Positions 52,903 to 61,901 of a stretch of DNA of 61,901 bases are shown here, piece after piece (position 1 is the first letter of the stretch; the number at the start of each line of letters is the position of its first letter). Made by a program: the position numbers and the translations under genes. A model generated the notes under the pieces. It had not been told where the DNA came from. It saw only the letters and a list, made by a program, of their open reading frames with translations, and searched no databases. Origin of the DNA: Kaistella jeonii (lineage in GTDB: Bacteria > Bacteroidota > Bacteroidia > Flavobacteriales > Weeksellaceae); assembly GCF_000812865.1 (NCBI RefSeq), contig NZ_JSYL01000013.1:1-61901 (forward strand), in the 5' to 3' direction.

Positions 52903-53136
52903 TTAACTCTCCTTTTTATAAATTTTTGGGTCGTAGTATGGAAAATGACCTTCTGTAGGAGAATGATATTCTCTGTCTTTGTTATTGCCTAGCGTAGAGA
53001 TCAAAACATAGCACCAATAACAGAATACTGTAGTTGCTGCGAAGAATAAAATCCAGTTTACAAAATTTCCCGCAAAATCAAAAAAGCCGAAAGACCATTT
53101 GAAAAAATCACTTATTAACAGAAATATAGACGTCAT
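52903..53136 (-). CDS. small membrane protein, DUF6341-like
   Basis: The 77-aa protein has one or two helices (about 20-47) and a C-terminal tail REYHSPTEGHFPYYDPKIYKK. I recall this as the DUF6341 family, found next to DUF6427 genes in Flavobacteriia. Function is unknown. It is divergent from the DUF6427 gene with a 42-base spacer that must hold both promoters, consistent with coupled expression. Confidence 0.75.
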   Translation of the reverse strand: MTSIFLLISDFFKWSFGFFDFAGNFVNWILFFAATTVFCYWCYVLISTLGNNKDREYHSPTEGHFPYYDPKIYKKES

Positions 53137-53178
53137 TATTTTCCTTTTTTAAATTAACTTTGTACAAATTTATAAAAA

Positions 53179-54087
53179 ATGTTTCGAATACTTTCAAAAG
53201 AAAGCAATATTTTTTCAATACCTGTTTACATTGGCGTTCTTCTCTTAATTGTGATCGGATTCAACTTTCTCGATTTCAATACCTTAGATCTTTTTTCGGC
53301 GATCATTACTTTTGCAGGAATTGCTCTGGGTTATTTCTGTTTTAATGCGATTGCGCTCAATTATCAAACACATCTTCCTTTATTTTTATATACGGTTATT
53401 ATTTTCTCCTTATATCTTGGTGACCTGGATATTGGTATCGCTGTTTCGCTTTTTACCAATTCGATCATTCTACTGCTTTTAACGAATATCGATATGGTCG
53501 TTCGGAAAAATTCCTATATTTTGGTAGGGGCGATTTTAGCCATCAATTTTATTTTTCTACCAACAACCTGGCCGATGACGCTTTTTGTAATTCTACATAT
53601 TATTGGGACTTCAGATAAAGTCGGGTTGCATTTCTTCCGTTTGATATTTGGAATATCTCTAATTGCAATGTCTTATTTTGGAATCGCTTATTTTTTAGGA
53701 ATGAATTCCTGGAATCCGGTTTATTTTCCTTTTGGTCAATTTGAAATCTCCAAACATCTTATAAATCTGATCTGGCTTCTGCCCATTGGCTTACTGTTGC
53801 TTCACGCAGTGATGGATCATTTCAGGAATTTCAATCAAAAAAGTCCGACAAGTAAATTTAAATATACTTTTCTATTGATTTTTTCTTTAGCCCAATTAAT
53901 TACCATTGTTCTATATATGGGAAATCATTACGAATACTTACTTTTGCTCGCGCTTCCTACTTCGATAATAGTAAGTAGAATGCTCAAATTTCTGCCCACA
54001 TACTGGATGAAAGAAACGGGACTTTGGTTGATTATTTTCTCTCTCGTCCTTTTCAAACTCGCCAATTATTTCAAATTTAATATTTAA
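53179..54087 (+). CDS. DUF6427 family membrane protein
   Basis: A 302-aa polytopic membrane protein with about nine helices beginning MFRILSKESNIFSIPVYIGVLLL. The DUF6427 family is conserved in Flavobacteriia and has no assigned function; NHYEYLLLLALPTSI near the end is characteristic. TAACTTTG (53155-53162) is a probable -7 box. The DUF3109 gene begins five bases after its stop, so they form an operon. Confidence 0.83.
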   Translation: MFRILSKESNIFSIPVYIGVLLLIVIGFNFLDFNTLDLFSAIITFAGIALGYFCFNAIALNYQTHLPLFLYTVIIFSLYLGDLDIGIAVSLFTNSIILLLLTNIDMVVRKNSYILVGAILAINFIFLPTTWPMTLFVILHIIGTSDKVGLHFFRLIFGISLIAMSYFGIAYFLGMNSWNPVYFPFGQFEISKHLINLIWLLPIGLLLLHAVMDHFRNFNQKSPTSKFKYTFLLIFSLAQLITIVLYMGNHYEYLLLLALPTSIIVSRMLKFLPTYWMKETGLWLIIFSLVLFKLANYFKFNI

Positions 54088-54092
54088 TAACA

Positions 54093-54677
54093 ATGATTCA
54101 AATTGAAGATAAATTAATTTCTGAAGATGTTTTTTCTGAAGAATTCGTGTGTAACCTCAGCAAATGCAAAGGCGCATGTTGCGTAGCGGGAGATGTTGGA
54201 GCTCCTTTAAATAAAGCCGAAACCATAATTCTTGACCGAATTTTTGACCAGGTAAAACCCTATTTACGTCCGGAAGGCGTTAAAGCTCTGGAAGAGCAGG
54301 GAACTTGGGCGATTGACCCTCAAGATGGCGATTATGTAACTCCAATGGTCAATGGAGCAGAATGCGCTTATGTAATTTTTGATGAAAAAGGAATTACGAA
54401 ATGTGGGATTGAAAAAGCCTACGAAGACGGCGCCGTAGATTGGCAAAAACCGATTTCCTGCCACCTTTATCCGATCCGTGTAGATGAATACAGAACTTTT
54501 ACGGCATTTAATTACCACAAATGGGAGATCTGCAACGATGCCTGTATTTTAGGAAAAGAGCTAAAGGTTCCTATTTATAAATTTTTAAAAACCCCTTTGA
54601 TCCGAAAATACGGCGAAGATTTTTATATAACACTTTGCAATGCAGCCGATGAATGGAAAATCGAATACGGTTCCTAA
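54093..54677 (+). CDS. DUF3109 family Cys-rich protein
   Basis: A 194-aa cytosolic protein of DUF3109, possibly iron-sulfur or zinc binding. The conserved cysteines are in CNLSKCKGACCVAGDVG near the start, then AECAYVIFDEKGITKCGIEKAY, SCHLYPIRV and CNDACILGKEL. The CCxxG arrangement recalls the YkgJ-type cluster. It follows the DUF6427 gene by five bases. Confidence 0.88.
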   Translation: MIQIEDKLISEDVFSEEFVCNLSKCKGACCVAGDVGAPLNKAETIILDRIFDQVKPYLRPEGVKALEEQGTWAIDPQDGDYVTPMVNGAECAYVIFDEKGITKCGIEKAYEDGAVDWQKPISCHLYPIRVDEYRTFTAFNYHKWEICNDACILGKELKVPIYKFLKTPLIRKYGEDFYITLCNAADEWKIEYGS

Positions 54678-54806
54678 ATTTCCTAACACAAATACTACGA
54701 ATGTTCTCACAAATTTCACCATTCATTTTCATCATTAAAACTTATACAGATTTCAAAATAGTCTTTTTTGTGAAAAATATTTGAGTCACTTATGTTTAAG
54801 TCAAAA

Positions 54807-54836
54807 AAAATCCGTCTCATTGCTGAAACGGATTTT
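54807..54836. terminator. terminator between DUF3109 and tig
   Basis: Arms AAAATCCGT (54807-54815) and ACGGATTTT (54828-54836) enclose twelve bases. A preceding A-run and following T-rich sequence allow action on both strands. Confidence 0.75.
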
Positions 54837-54854
54837 GTTTTTATTAAAGTAAAA

Positions 54855-56189
54855 TTACTTTTTCAATTCTTCTAAAAACTCGTCGTGAGAGATTTTAGTT
54901 TCTTTTTTAGTGGCTTTTTCTAAAATTACATCTTTCAACTTAGCCATACCAACTTCTGAAGAAATCTGACGAACCTGCTCCGGATCTTTCAACATTTCCA
55001 CAGCATATTTTTGAACTTCATCATCACCTAAATGGTGAATTCCGTAGATCGCTAACTGATTTCTTACCAATTGTTCTGCTTGTGATAAAACGTCAGAATA
55101 CTCTAATTTAACTTCGTTGTCGTTCATCAATTTACCTTCCAAAATCTGGTATTTCAATTGATTTTTTTCAGCTTCCAAAATTTCTTTAGCCTGGTTTTCA
55201 TCATTAATGTTTGCATTGCTGTACATTAACCATTTTACCAAAAATGCTTCCGGAAGTTTCACTTCTTCTTTTTCGTTGATCTGCTCCAAAACTTTGTTTA
55301 CGAAATGTACATCTGCATTTTGCTGAAAATATTCATCCAACTCAGTTTTCACTTTCGCTTTCAGTTCTTCTTCAGATTTCACAGTATCTTTTCCGTACAC
55401 TTTATCGAATAGATCCTGATTCAATTCAGCTAAGTTCAAACCGAAGAAATCTTTTACTTTCACTTCGATCTCGTTGTGATGTAAATGCTCAACTTCTTCT
55501 GCATTGAAACTTAATTCCTTTGCCAACTCTTCGTTCGCAGCCAGATCAGCTTTTGAAACTTTCACTGATTCGTCTTTTTTCAAAGATTTCACCAATTCGA
55601 AAGCCACTTTTTTAGTCGCATCGATCGTGATATTTTTTGGTGCGTGCTGGTGTTCTCCTTCTGCTCCTTCCTCAACAACCTGGCTGATCTCTAAAGCGAT
55701 GGTAGAATCCTCTGCGATCATATCTTGCGGAACCTGCTCAGCAAAACGCTTCTGCATGTTCTCGATACTTTGTCCGATCTCTTTGTCAGAAGCTTCTACC
55801 TTGTAGTGCGGCGCTTCATATTTAGAAAGATCAATTTTGAATTCTGGTTCATAACCTACTTCAAAAGCAACAGACAACTGTTCTGCGTTGTGATTTAATT
55901 CTTCAACAGGTTGCGGAACCGGCTGACCAACCAATCTGAAATTATTATCGTTAATATAACCGTTCAAAGCTTCAGAAACCTGTTTGTTGATCTCTTCAAA
56001 AGCAATACCTGCTTCATATTGTTTTCTCACCATGCTCAATGGCACTTTTCCCTTTCTGAATCCGGGAACTTGTGCATTTTTCGCAAAGTTGTGCAATTGC
56101 TTTTCAACTTTTTCTTTGTAATCCGACTTATCTAATGTAACGGTAAGTAAAGCACTTACGTCGTCATGATTTGTAGCTGTAACGTTCAT
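54855..56189 (-). CDS. tig: trigger factor
   Basis: A 444-aa ribosome-associated chaperone. The N-terminal domain has FAKNAQVPGFRKGKVPLSMVRKQY, containing the FRKGK ribosome-binding loop (about residues 42-46). The PPIase-like middle (about 150-255) is shortened and has a His-rich linker (HLHHNEIEVKV). The C-terminal helical arms end KKETKISHDEFLEELKK. The central domain appears to lack standard FKBP residues, as in other Bacteroidetes. It is monocistronic. Confidence 0.93.
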   Translation of the reverse strand: MNVTATNHDDVSALLTVTLDKSDYKEKVEKQLHNFAKNAQVPGFRKGKVPLSMVRKQYEAGIAFEEINKQVSEALNGYINDNNFRLVGQPVPQPVEELNHNAEQLSVAFEVGYEPEFKIDLSKYEAPHYKVEASDKEIGQSIENMQKRFAEQVPQDMIAEDSTIALEISQVVEEGAEGEHQHAPKNITIDATKKVAFELVKSLKKDESVKVSKADLAANEELAKELSFNAEEVEHLHHNEIEVKVKDFFGLNLAELNQDLFDKVYGKDTVKSEEELKAKVKTELDEYFQQNADVHFVNKVLEQINEKEEVKLPEAFLVKWLMYSNANINDENQAKEILEAEKNQLKYQILEGKLMNDNEVKLEYSDVLSQAEQLVRNQLAIYGIHHLGDDEVQKYAVEMLKDPEQVRQISSEVGMAKLKDVILEKATKKETKISHDEFLEELKK

Positions 56190-56235
56190 TATAATTAATT
56201 GAAATTTTAGGTTGCAAAAATAGGAATTTTTTTTT

Positions 56236-56385
56236 AAAAGTTGAGGACGATAAAATGCTAATAAACGTTAAAAATCAATTGATAAGCTTAAATTTTGGAA
56301 AGTTGCAACCTGAATCAGGTTACGGAAAAGTAAAAAGTGTTTACGAGTCACGCTTTCCTCCTTAAATTTTACCGTCCCCAATTTT
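56236..56385. repeat. imperfect long inverted repeat between tig and the TonB receptor gene
   Basis: AAAAGTTGAGGACGATAAAAT (56236 on) pairs imperfectly with the reverse of AAATTTTACCGTCCCCAATTTT (ending near 56385). Inside lies the short palindrome AACCTGAATCAGGTT. The arms flank about 100 bases with no ORF. It could be a decayed MITE or a structured RNA, since the right arm ends at the TonB receptor stop codon. Confidence 0.4.
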
Positions 56386-58840
56386 AGAATGTTTTGACCA
56401 GTTTGAAACTGATGTTTCTGCCCATGTTGTAAATGCCAAGATGTCCGTTGGGCGACGATGAATATTCCTCGAAATATTTTAATCTGCTCAAATGATCCTG
56501 ATAGGCAACATCAAATAAATTATTTGCCAGAAAATAAACATCAACAATGTTGGCGCCATTTCTGTCTTTTAAGGACGTTCCAAAACCAAGATTAATGAGA
56601 GAATAACCTTTCGTTGGCGTTTCTGTATCGTCATAACTGTAAACTCTGTCCTGCGTTGCCGTGTACTGCAACTGCAATTTTAAAAATGTTTTAGAAAATA
56701 GATTTGAATTTTCCAGCAGATCATAACGCAGTTCTGAAACTAAACGAAATGGAGGCATCTGCGGTACATATTTATTGTCATTATTTCTTTCGGCGCCGGT
56801 AAAACTTTTATTGTCCCCATAGATCAAAGAGGCAGAATTTTCGAAATGTAAATTTTTAATGATATGAAAATCAATATTACCTTCTAAGCCGTAGAGTAAA
56901 ACTTTTCCCTGCTGGAATTTATAAGTTGGGTATTCCTGACCACCGTTTTCACTTAAGATATCAGTTCCGTCTGCATTCTGTAATCGGGTGTTATAGATGT
57001 AATTACTGATCTGATTAACAAATAAACTGGTTCCAATATTCAAAACCTTGGAGGAATAAGTTCCACCGAAATCTGCCTGACTACTAAATTCTGGTTTAAA
57101 GGCAGAATTCCCAATTTGGAAAAATCCTGTTCCCGGATGAACTCCGTTTGCAGAAATCTCCGAAATATTCGGGGCTCTGTAACCACGTGCCAGATTGGCT
57201 TTTAAAGACCAGCTTCTGTTGAAAATATAACTTCCACCCAAACTTCCCGTCACGCCATCAAAATTGGTAGAATAATTACTAAAAGGCTGGTCTGCACCCA
57301 CTCTATCATTTCCGTAAACCGGTTCGTCAAAACCACTTACAGGATTAGTTTTCGTAAATAATTCATCATTTTTAAATTTCCGGTGGTCGTAACGGATTCC
57401 ACCTGCTAAACTCAATTTCTCCCAGTCTTTTTTAATGGAAATAAATCCACCCAGATCAAACTGGCTGTAAGAAGGGATCACAAATTCGGTTCCGCTAAGA
57501 ACATTATTATTTTGATTCATCCCATTTACCCCAAAAACGATTGCCCATTTATCAAACTCCGGCAAATAATATTTTAAATCATAATTGAAGGTATTCAGTT
57601 TTAAAAACAATCCGGGTGTATCTTGATAAGGTTCTTCTGGATGACTGAACTCCCTTCTGCGGCTGCTTTGGTAAGCAAAATTAGCATCTAACCTGCTTTT
57701 TCCGAGAAAGAAACTATTTCGAAGGTAGGCTCTGTAATGCTGAACTCTCTGGTGAATCACCGAAATATTGTAAGATGTTAAATCTCTCTGATTTACGATC
57801 GGTCGAAAATTATCGGCTTCGGTGATCTGGTTGGTAAATTGTCTGGAAAGAGAATCTCTGCTGCCGTCAGGAATTTCCTGCAGATCATCAAAAAGCGAAA
57901 CATTCAAATGACTGAATCCCCATTTTTTATGAACGCCGAAAAAAACATTTGCTGCAGTTTCATTAAATCCTGTATTGTAAACTCTGCCGTCGATGGAATT
58001 TTTATAATCGATCGCTTGTTTTTTAGAAAATCGACCGCCATATTCGAAACCGTTTTTATTTCCGGTTAAAAATAGTGAACTTCCTAACAGGCGGTTATTG
58101 CTTTGGTATTCCGCAAGTGCAGATCCCGATATTTTTCCTTCCGGTCCTGTACTCGTCGGAATTAAATTAACAACACCCGCCAAAGCGTCAGATCCGTACA
58201 TCAAACTCGCGGGACCTTTAATGATCTCTATTTTATCAATGCCGTAATCATCAACCTCAATTCCATGCTCATCGCCCCACTGTTGCCCTTCTTGCCGAAC
58301 TCCGTCATATAAAGTCAGAATTCTGTTGAAACCAAGACCTCTAATATAAGGTTTGGAAATATTTGGACCCGTTGTAACCGTGCTTACACCGGGAATTTTT
58401 GCGATCGCATCAATAATATTAGTAGAAAGATTGGTGGTGAGATATTCTTTGTTAATACTCACAATTGGCAGAGGTGACTTTTTAATTTGCGTGGCTTTCG
58501 AAGAACCGGTAATTACGACCTCCGCGATTTCTGTGGAACTTTTATCTAAATTGAAATCTTCTACAGTTGCTCCCTGTACAGCTACGGTTTGTGAGTAAGA
58601 TTTGTAACCGGTAACATTTGCTTCCACCAGATATTCTGCGGCTGGAATGTTAGTGAAGGTATAATTTCCCGAGGCATCAGTTAGTATAGAATTGTGCAGG
58701 TCGGCGATGGTAATTTTAACTTTCGCGATGGGTTTGTTGGTATTCAGATCGACTACTTTACCTGTTAAAGAGTTCTGAGAATATCCGAAAAAACCAAGAG
58801 CCAAGCCAAAAATTAGGCTGATTATATATTTAAAGTTCAT
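56384..58840 (-). CDS. TonB-dependent receptor, probably for a transition metal
   Basis: An 818-aa outer-membrane transporter. Signal peptide MNFKYIISLIFGLALGFFGYSQ; a CarboxypepD-regulatory-like domain (about 22-105; GKVVDLNTNKPIAKVKITI); a plug (about 110-235; IPGVSTVTTGPNISKPYIRGLG, then DKIEIIKGPASLMYGSDALAGVVN); a 22-strand barrel ending NISFKLVKTF. The plug segment QWGDEHGIEVDDYGIDKIEI resembles ZnuD-type zinc or copper receptors, and the adjacent His/Cys-rich small protein supports a metal substrate, but this is inference. Confidence 0.9.
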   Translation of the reverse strand: MNFKYIISLIFGLALGFFGYSQNSLTGKVVDLNTNKPIAKVKITIADLHNSILTDASGNYTFTNIPAAEYLVEANVTGYKSYSQTVAVQGATVEDFNLDKSSTEIAEVVITGSSKATQIKKSPLPIVSINKEYLTTNLSTNIIDAIAKIPGVSTVTTGPNISKPYIRGLGFNRILTLYDGVRQEGQQWGDEHGIEVDDYGIDKIEIIKGPASLMYGSDALAGVVNLIPTSTGPEGKISGSALAEYQSNNRLLGSSLFLTGNKNGFEYGGRFSKKQAIDYKNSIDGRVYNTGFNETAANVFFGVHKKWGFSHLNVSLFDDLQEIPDGSRDSLSRQFTNQITEADNFRPIVNQRDLTSYNISVIHQRVQHYRAYLRNSFFLGKSRLDANFAYQSSRRREFSHPEEPYQDTPGLFLKLNTFNYDLKYYLPEFDKWAIVFGVNGMNQNNNVLSGTEFVIPSYSQFDLGGFISIKKDWEKLSLAGGIRYDHRKFKNDELFTKTNPVSGFDEPVYGNDRVGADQPFSNYSTNFDGVTGSLGGSYIFNRSWSLKANLARGYRAPNISEISANGVHPGTGFFQIGNSAFKPEFSSQADFGGTYSSKVLNIGTSLFVNQISNYIYNTRLQNADGTDILSENGGQEYPTYKFQQGKVLLYGLEGNIDFHIIKNLHFENSASLIYGDNKSFTGAERNNDNKYVPQMPPFRLVSELRYDLLENSNLFSKTFLKLQLQYTATQDRVYSYDDTETPTKGYSLINLGFGTSLKDRNGANIVDVYFLANNLFDVAYQDHLSRLKYFEEYSSSPNGHLGIYNMGRNISFKLVKTF

Positions 58841-59007
58841 TTAATTTTTATTTAAAGTTGCTGCAACAAAAAGAATTTGCTGCAAATAATGGAAACTCAT
58901 CCCCCGAGAATTTATTTTTAATTTAAATTACAGGAGAATGCCGACAGAAAACACAAAGAGGTTTTCCAAAATATGGAAAGCTAAGTTGTTTTAAACCGGT
59001 GAAAATT

Positions 59008-59361
59008 TTAAATAAAATTGGGTGGACCCCGAAGTTGTAAATAGAAAAACTCCCGTTTCGCAAATCGCTGTTGATACGCAAAAATCTGTTCTTGAAAATC
59101 TACACTTTTAGAAAAACTAAACTGAAAATCCTGTGGAACCAGAGAATTTCCGGAGTAAAGAATATGACAGGAAAGACATTCAGAATATGCTTCGGTCATC
59201 GTGCTTGTTGTAAAAGTTTTTTCTGATTTTTTAAAATGAAAATCTTTGAAAACCTCCGCACTTCCGTGATGGTGAAAATTTTGAGAAAATAAAGCCACAA
59301 AAAGATAAACGCTTCCAAAAAAGGCAGCGAAAATTCTTTTGAATTTTTTTTCTCTAAACAT
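59008..59361 (-). CDS. small exported His/Cys protein ending LRGPPNFI, probably metal-related
   Basis: A 117-aa protein with an N-terminal hydrophobic segment (about 10-27, FAAFFGSVYLFVALFSQ), then FHHHGSAEVFKDFHF and ECLSCHILY, and an unusual C-terminus LQLRGPPNFI. This layout (one helix, HxH/CxxC motifs, terminal R-[AG]-P-P) parallels DUF2946-type proteins that sit beside TonB metal receptors in proteobacteria; the comparison is mine from memory. It lies upstream of the TonB receptor on the same strand, 167 bases away. A TAGTTTTG box (59366-59373, minus) is so close that the transcript would be nearly leaderless. Confidence 0.72.
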   Translation of the reverse strand: MFREKKFKRIFAAFFGSVYLFVALFSQNFHHHGSAEVFKDFHFKKSEKTFTTSTMTEAYSECLSCHILYSGNSLVPQDFQFSFSKSVDFQEQIFAYQQRFAKREFFYLQLRGPPNFI

Positions 59362-59452
59362 TCTGCAAAACTAGGCATTTTTACCAAATGTTATGCAACA
59401 AAGCTTTAATCTTTAAACTTGTTTTCGTAAATTTGTGCTGAAATTTTAATGT

Positions 59453-60439
59453 ATGAAAGAAAGTGCTGTAAAAAAAATTGCAGTTTTTACGTCCGGTGGC
59501 GATGCTCCGGGAATGAATGCCGCTTTAAGAGCGGTCGTAAGAACGGCAAGTTATTATAATATAGAATGTTACGGAGTTCGGGAAGGTTACAACGGTTTAA
59601 TTAATGACGATTTTACGAGAATGGGACCTCGCTCTGTGAAAAATATAATTACAGAAGGCGGCACCATCTTAAAATCTGCACGATCATTAGAATTTAAAAC
59701 AAAAGAAGGCCGACAAAAAGCTTACGAGAACTGTGTAAAACGCGGCATTGATGGTATGGTTTGTATCGGCGGCGACGGAACTTTTAGAGGTGCAGAAGTT
59801 TTTAATAAAGAATACGGAATTAAAGTAATCGGTGTTCCGGGAACGATCGATAACGATATTTTCGGCACGGACAACACGATTGGTTACGATACGGCACTCA
59901 ATACTGCGATGGAAGCGATCGACAAAATTCGGGACACCGCAACCTCACACAACCGGATCTTCTTTGTGGAAGTAATGGGACGCGATGCTGGTTTCATTGC
60001 GCTCAACAGTGGGTTGGCAACTGGCGCGATCGGGATTTTAATTCCAGAAAAGAAAGACAGTATCGAAGATCTTTTTACAAGGTTTGAGAGAGCAGAAAAA
60101 GCCGGAAAAGCTTCAAGCATCGTTGTAGTGGCAGAAGGTGAAAAATTAGGAAGTATTTACGATATTGCAAAAGCGACTCAGGCTGGTTTTCCAGATTATG
60201 ATATTCGGGTTGCGATCTTAGGTCATATTCAGCGAGGAGGATCTCCAAGTTGTGCAGACCGCGTACTGGCAAGTCGATTAGGTTACGGCGCAGTGATCGG
60301 TTTGATGGACGGTAAAACGAATATGATGGCAGGAATGCAGTCGAATAAATTAACCTTCACTTCAATTGACGAAGCCATCAAAAAACACAACGAAATGGAT
60401 CAGGAATTACTAAAAATATCAGAAATTCTCGCAATTTAA
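59453..60439 (+). CDS. pfkA: ATP-dependent 6-phosphofructokinase
   Basis: A 328-aa group I phosphofructokinase catalysing fructose 6-phosphate to fructose 1,6-bisphosphate. GGDAPGMNAALRAVVR binds ATP, CIGGDGTFRGAEVF has the glycine typical of ATP rather than pyrophosphate users, and PGTIDNDIFGTDNTIGYDTA holds the catalytic TIDND. EVMGRDAGFIAL and ILGHIQRGGSPS carry allosteric/substrate residues. TAAATTTG (59428-59435) is a plausible -7 box. It lies 32 bases upstream of gapA, so glycolytic genes are co-directed. Confidence 0.96.
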   Translation: MKESAVKKIAVFTSGGDAPGMNAALRAVVRTASYYNIECYGVREGYNGLINDDFTRMGPRSVKNIITEGGTILKSARSLEFKTKEGRQKAYENCVKRGIDGMVCIGGDGTFRGAEVFNKEYGIKVIGVPGTIDNDIFGTDNTIGYDTALNTAMEAIDKIRDTATSHNRIFFVEVMGRDAGFIALNSGLATGAIGILIPEKKDSIEDLFTRFERAEKAGKASSIVVVAEGEKLGSIYDIAKATQAGFPDYDIRVAILGHIQRGGSPSCADRVLASRLGYGAVIGLMDGKTNMMAGMQSNKLTFTSIDEAIKKHNEMDQELLKISEILAI

Positions 60440-60456
60440 TTTAACAATAAATTTAA

Positions 60457-61476
<1,020 letters not shown>

Positions 61477-61505
61477 GTAACAAATAATTAGCAATTAGCA
61501 ATAGG

Positions 61506-61529
61506 AACCTCTCGAACTTTCGGGAGGTT
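61506..61529 (+). terminator. terminator of gapA
   Basis: Arms AACCTCTCGA (61506-61515) and TCGGGAGGTT (61520-61529) with one G-T pair and loop ACTT are followed by a run of T. Confidence 0.88.
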
Positions 61530-61544
61530 TTTTTTGTATAATAA

Positions 61545-61669
61545 TTTGGGCAATCCCCTCGCCGACGCAAAACCCACAGCTCGGGTCGGGCTATCCGTTG
61601 CAATCTTTTTCGCGGTCTCGTTTGAAACGAGACCGCGAAAAAGGATTTCCACTTCTATCCCTATTGCAA
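61545..61669 (+). repeat. variable-hairpin intergenic repeat, copy 2
   Basis: It begins TTTGGGCAATCCCCTC, contains GGGTCGGGCTATCCG and CAATC, then a perfect hairpin with 19-base arms (61605-61623 and 61625-61643), then GGATTTCCACTTCTATCCC and GCAA. The stem is unrelated to the stems of copy 1 (23964-24114), while the flanks align. In both copies the sequence AATC before the stem can pair with GATT after it, leaving one bulged G. Confidence 0.75.
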
Positions 61670-61732
61670 ACTACGCAAAGTTGAAAGACTCGGCTCAAAA
61701 ATTGATGAAAAATTCCGTAATTTGATAAGTTA

Positions 61733-61901
61733 AACCCGTAGTGCATTATTAAATTATTGAGATTTTAATATTGTTCATATTTCTTTTAAAGACAAATACG
61801 TTTACAAGTTGGATAAATGTTAATGCTGTTATTTTACTTAATATTCTGGTTTTAAAACCATTAAAAGATTTTGCATAATTATTTCTGATTTTAAATTGAT
61901 C
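61733..61901 (-). mobile_element. IS982-family insertion sequence, 3' end (ISRa1-like), cut by the contig edge
   Basis: Bases 61733-61899 are the exact reverse complement of 1-167. The element boundary is AACCCGTAGT at 61733 onward, and the element continues to the right beyond the window. The two copies are oriented with their transposase 3' ends facing inward. Confidence 0.85.
61749..61901 (-). CDS. IS982 family transposase, C-terminal fragment (partial at contig edge)
   Basis: Same C-terminal residues as the left copy, with one extra codon (Asp) at the cut end and the stop at 61749-61751. The open frame runs off the contig, so the full gene probably exists beyond the edge. No frame damage is visible in the portion present. 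Confidence 0.85.
   Translation of the reverse strand, partial: DQFKIRNNYAKSFNGFKTRILSKITALTFIQLVNVFVFKRNMNNIKISII

Overview
This window is AT-rich chromosomal DNA from a flavobacterium, most likely the Chryseobacterium/Kaistella group of the Weeksellaceae. The evidence is C-terminal type IX secretion sorting domains (types A and B), TAnnTTTG -7 promoter boxes instead of sigma70 boxes, A-rich leaders with little Shine-Dalgarno signal, and a set of Bacteroidetes-only families (DUF5606, OstA-like, DUF4834, DUF6263, DUF6427, DUF3109). It looks like one complete assembly contig. Both ends stop inside the same IS982-family insertion sequence (ISRa1-like), in inverted orientation: bases 1-167 are the exact reverse complement of 61733-61899.

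Layout. 0-4 kb: a small membrane protein/lipoprotein pair just inside the left IS end, then the minus-strand housekeeping genes ruvX-def-DUF5606 and mazG, and a SixA phosphatase. 4-16 kb: a serine hydrolase, a bifunctional UMP synthase of eukaryotic type, an AEC transporter, a FrnE-like DsbA protein, a Gre-like factor, an MFS exporter, a DUF4846 protein and a degenerate M1-peptidase/beta-barrel protein. 15-22 kb: two T9SS cargo proteins, a 1077-aa outer-membrane protein, NamZ and a LolE/FtsX-like permease. 23-30 kb: a cysteine synthase family enzyme, a glycosyltransferase, YfhO, DUF4834, a DUF6263 lipoprotein and a CPBP protease. 30-38 kb: M3 peptidase, Pmp3-like protein, flippase-like protein, panD, HU, pdxH, yqgE, a lysine-less class IV aminotransferase and a START-like protein. 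38-50 kb: a class III aminotransferase, a large T9SS type B protein, OstA-like, Fur, Kup, pyruvate dehydrogenase E1 beta, DUF2147 and an LTA-synthase-like sulfatase. 50-59 kb: pssA, exonuclease, DUF2007, FAH, Usp, DUF6341/DUF6427, DUF3109, trigger factor, and a TonB receptor with a small His/Cys-rich protein. 59-61.5 kb: pfkA and gapA.

The genes are mostly core metabolism and envelope biogenesis. There is no phage, conjugative module, CRISPR array or recognisable defence island, and I see no tRNA or rRNA. The accessory signal sits in the intergenic DNA. The strongest pattern is a repeat family whose flanks are conserved while the central perfect hairpin has unrelated sequence in each copy (clear copies at 23964-24114 and 61545-61669, looser relatives at 37576-37697 and 6040-6142). 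Three other palindromic repeat types also occur. Several in-frame TTG codons are the last three bases of a TAnnTTTG promoter box, so longest-ORF starts at those genes are misleading.
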